DNA of 8,129 nucleotides from NCBI GenBank assembly GCA_021798435.1, contig JAJZGN010000088.1:1-8129 (forward strand), in the 5' to 3' direction. A program made the position numbers and the translations under genes. Under the pieces are notes generated by a model. That model made no database searches. It saw nothing but the letters and a program-made list of their open reading frames with translations, and was not told the DNA's origin. This document shows, piece by piece, positions 6,712 to 8,129 of the stretch (positions are counted from its first letter, which is position 1; each line of letters opens with the position of its first letter). Origin of the DNA: a bacterium (GTDB taxonomy: Bacteria > Chloroflexota > Dormibacteria > Aeolococcales > Bog-877).

Positions 6712-7322
6712 CGCCGGACCTCCTTGGGGCCGAGCCGCTGCAACGCGTCCCTCACCAACTCTTCAACCGTGTGCGGCTCCTCCCCCTGGGCGGCGAGACC
6801 AGCTCCGACGGCCTCCCGAGCCTGCTGGGCGGAGAAGCCGAGCTGGACCAGCGCCTCGACCGCCAGCTCCACCGGAGCGCCTCCAGACGGCGCCCTGCCC
6901 AGGGGCGGGACGATCCCCATCTGGTCCACAGTTCCCTTCAGCTCCAGCACGATCCGCCGCGCGGTTTTGACACCGATCCCCGGGACCGCGGCCAGCACCC
7001 CGTGGTCCTCGGAGGCGATGGCCCCTGCCAGGACGCCCCACTCGGTGCGCGAGAGGATGGCGAGCGCGGCCTTGGGCCCGATCCGCTCCACCCCCAACAG
7101 GTGCCGAAAGAACACCAGCTCCTGGGGGTCGAGGAAGCCGTATAGGGAGATGGCGTCGTCCCGGACCACGGTGTGGACGTCGAGCCGCACCTCCCCCACC
7201 GCGGCGCGCAACTGGGCCGCCGTCCGCTGGTGGACGAACACCTGGTAGCCGACACCGCCCACCTCGATCACCACCGACTCCTCGTCGACCCTGCCCACCT
7301 CACCCCGGAGCGAGGCGATCAA
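6708..7322 (-). CDS. ruvA: Holliday junction DNA-binding protein RuvA
   Basis: RuvA binds four-way junctions as a tetramer and recruits RuvB. The 204 residues are typical. They run from an N-terminal OB fold (about 1-64, beginning MIASLRGEV and containing VGYQVFV), through two helix-hairpin-helix motifs (about 72-91, GVERIGPKAA; and about 106-130, VPGIGVKTARRI), to a Pro/Gly linker (about 133-150) and the RuvB-contacting domain III (about 151-197, ELAVEALVQLGFS...). The second hairpin reads GIGVKTA where GIGKKTA is common, losing one basic residue but keeping the hairpin glycines. The start is TTG at 7322, sharing TTGA with the ruvC stop; the 3' end shares GTGA with ruvB. Both overlaps suggest the three ruv products are translated as a coupled set. 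Confidence 0.96.
   Translation of the reverse strand: MIASLRGEVGRVDEESVVIEVGGVGYQVFVHQRTAAQLRAAVGEVRLDVHTVVRDDAISLYGFLDPQELVFFRHLLGVERIGPKAALAILSRTEWGVLAGAIASEDHGVLAAVPGIGVKTARRIVLELKGTVDQMGIVPPLGRAPSGGAPVELAVEALVQLGFSAQQAREAVGAGLAAQGEEPHTVEELVRDALQRLGPKEVRR
6718..6725 (-). promoter_or_regulatory. Strong Shine-Dalgarno site for ruvB
   Basis: AAGGAGGT on the minus strand matches eight bases of the 16S rRNA anti-Shine-Dalgarno and lies six bases before the ruvB GTG at 6711. It is embedded in the last codons of ruvA and is the strongest ribosome-binding site in the window. It fixes the ruvB start. Confidence 0.8.
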
Positions 7323-7819
7323 GCGCGACTCGCGGCGAGCGCCAGGCGAAGCCCGCTGGCGTGCTGGTGGCAGATCCCCACGGCGCAGGCATCGGTGACA
7401 TCGTCCGGTGAGGTCGGTACCTTGGCCCCCAGAATCAGTTGGACCATCCTGGCCACCTGGCGCTTGTCCGCCGATCCGGAGCCGGTGACCGCCCGCTTCA
7501 CCTCGCCCGGGGTGTACTCGGCAACCTGGAGCCCGCGGCGGGCGGCGGCGCAGAGCAGGACGCCCCGGGCTTGGCTGACGGCCATCGCCGTGGAGACGTT
7601 GCGCCGGAAGAAAAGCCTCTCGACCGCCACCACCTCGGCCCCCGCCATCGCCAGCAACTCCTCAGCCTGCTGGGAAAGCGCCAGCAGCCGCTGGGGCTCG
7701 CCCAGTTGAGCGGAGGTGGTGAGGCAGCCGGAGGCTTGCAACCGCATTCGCCCTCCCCCACCATCCACCAGCGCCCAGCCGGTCAGGGCCAGGCCAGGGT
7801 CAAACCCCAGGACGAGCAA
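7319..7819 (-). CDS. ruvC: Holliday junction resolvase RuvC
   Basis: RuvC cuts Holliday junctions symmetrically as a dimer. From TTG 7819 it has 166 residues, and all four expected acidic residues are present: D7 (VLGFDPG), E67 (AVERLFF), D140 and D143 (DDVTDA), spaced as in E. coli RuvC. The NVSTAMAVSQARGV segment (74-87) and YTPGEVKRAVTGSGSADK (102-119) are also typical. The TTG is preferred because it gives the family-typical MLVLGFDPG and lies six bases after AGGA. GTG 7822 is almost as good. ATG 7852 would add 11 residues but has no Shine-Dalgarno and would overlap tnpB by 25 bases. The gene begins 8 bases after the tnpB stop codon. No SOS/LexA-like operator can be placed, since the upstream sequence here is coding. 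Confidence 0.95.
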   Translation of the reverse strand: MLVLGFDPGLALTGWALVDGGGGRMRLQASGCLTTSAQLGEPQRLLALSQQAEELLAMAGAEVVAVERLFFRRNVSTAMAVSQARGVLLCAAARRGLQVAEYTPGEVKRAVTGSGSADKRQVARMVQLILGAKVPTSPDDVTDACAVGICHQHASGLRLALAASRA

Positions 7820-7825
7820 CACCGT

Positions 7826-7829
7826 TCCT
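7826..7829 (-). promoter_or_regulatory. ruvC ribosome-binding site overlapping the tnpB stop
   Basis: AGGA on the minus strand shares two bases with the TAG stop of tnpB (7830-7828). It lies six bases before TTG 7819 and three before GTG 7822. Ribosomes finishing tnpB would therefore end on top of the ruvC initiation site. The motif is only four bases long, so its assignment is moderate. Confidence 0.5.
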
Positions 7830-8129
7830 AGGCAAGGGACAGGACGCGACATGCGTCTGTCCGTGTGCTCGGACCACCGGTCGAGGCGGTGGGCTCCGGG
7901 GCGGTCCCGGTTCCTGCTTCACGGCCACCTGCCGGTCGAGGCCCGGGCTTACAGTCGGCTCCACAGGCAGTTAGCGTCTCCGCCGCACTGGCGGTGACGG
8001 CCGGGTGAGCCCACCCAGCCAGGTTGATCGCCGCGTTGAGGTCGCGGTCCAGCTCCAGCCCGCAGCTCTCGCAGCGGTAGGTGCGCTCCGAGAGCGCCAG
8101 CTCCGGTTTGACCGCACCGCAACCCGAGC
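7828..8129 (-). CDS. tnpB: TnpB-type RNA-guided nuclease (IS200/IS605 or IS607 OrfB), C-terminal end (partial)
   Basis: The frame is open from the window edge to TAG at 7830-7828 and shows the last 99 residues. It starts in the zinc ribbon: the broken first codon ends in GC, consistent with Cys, followed by SGCG and then CESC (19-22 of the visible part), giving C-x2-C...C-x2-C. DRDLNAAINLA (27-37) follows, which is the third conserved block of the TnpB RuvC-like nuclease with its catalytic Asp. The tail (about 40-99: AETLTACGADCKPGPRPAGG and a Gly/Thr/Pro-rich end) resembles those of high-GC TnpB proteins. In such transposons tnpB may be accompanied by tnpA, and its 3' region overlaps a guide-carrying omega RNA. 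Whether the protein is full length, and whether tnpA or a left end exists, cannot be seen. Against a simple intact element, ruvC begins 8 bases after the stop. Confidence 0.88.
   Translation of the reverse strand, partial: SGCGAVKPELALSERTYRCESCGLELDRDLNAAINLAGWAHPAVTASAAETLTACGADCKPGPRPAGGREAGTGTAPEPTASTGGPSTRTDACRVLSLA
7868..7885 (-). other. Hairpin in the tnpB 3' tail
   Basis: The sequence CTCGACCGGTGGTCCGAG on the minus strand folds with GACC paired to GGTC and CTC to GAG around one unpaired base and a three-base loop, giving seven base pairs. It lies about 40 bases before the tnpB stop. It may belong to an omega RNA or a transposon end, or may simply reflect GC-rich coding sequence. Confidence 0.35.
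7980..8019 (-). other. Two adjacent hairpins after the TnpB nuclease motif
   Basis: Reading the minus strand, bases 8019-8000 form an eight-pair stem with one G-T wobble around the loop GGCT. Bases 7994-7980 then form CCGCC/GGCGG around a five-base loop. Both lie just downstream of the DRDLNAA codons, the region from which omega RNAs of TnpB elements arise. The pairing is visible in the sequence; the RNA role is inference. Confidence 0.35.

Noticed and set aside
7716..7997. Plus-strand 93-codon frame across the tnpB-ruvC junction
   Set aside because: It is antisense to both the RuvC N-terminus and the TnpB tail, and is Arg/Pro-rich with no family features.
1..8129. CRISPR array, tRNA, rRNA or riboswitch
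   Set aside because: No regularly spaced direct repeats, no tRNA-like cloverleaf or TTCRANY-type arm outside the genes, and no long leader in which a riboswitch could fit were seen. Coding sequence covers nearly the whole window.

Overview
The window reads as the chromosome of a high-GC bacterium. Every supported gene lies on the minus strand, so transcription runs from the high-coordinate end to the low one. The G+C-rich codon use, the single fused SecDF, the short IF-2 and an Actinobacteria-style TnpB tail point loosely to a high-GC Terrabacteria lineage (Actinobacteriota, Chloroflexota or Dormibacterota-like). That placement is inference and could be wrong.

In transcription order the layout is: the C-terminal end of a TnpB-type RNA-guided nuclease (8129-7828); ruvC, ruvA and ruvB, the Holliday-junction resolvasome (7819-5662); a 99-bp spacer; a fused secD-secF protein-export gene (5562-2995); rimP (2976-2482), nusA (2485-1508) and ylxR/rnpM (1446-1078); and the first 363 codons of infB, which runs off the low-coordinate edge. 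Genes are packed tightly. ruvC/ruvA, ruvA/ruvB and rimP/nusA share four bases as TTGA or GTGA, and ylxR overlaps infB. The only spacers over about 50 bp are secDF-ruvB (99 bp) and nusA-ylxR (61 bp). No stretch over 300 bases lacks a gene.

The genes fall into three jobs: recombination repair (ruvCAB), membrane-driven protein export (secDF), and the conserved block for ribosome maturation, transcription and translation initiation (rimP-nusA-rnpM-infB). Each is standard housekeeping. Running all three together in one direction, with no yajC between ruvB and secDF and no ylxQ between ylxR and infB, is less ordinary.

The points most worth a second look are: (1) a tnpB reading frame that stops 8 bases before the preferred ruvC start, so that ruvC's ribosome-binding site overlaps the tnpB stop codon and no room is left for a normal transposon right end; (2) infB, whose only well-placed Shine-Dalgarno points at an ATC codon; (3) the absence of ATG as the preferred start of any gene here; (4) ten cysteines in the extracytoplasmic domain of SecDF; (5) NusA with a broken GXXG loop in its first KH domain. 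I see no wholly new multi-gene system. The tnpB-ruvC junction is the nearest thing to one, and most of tnpB lies outside the window.
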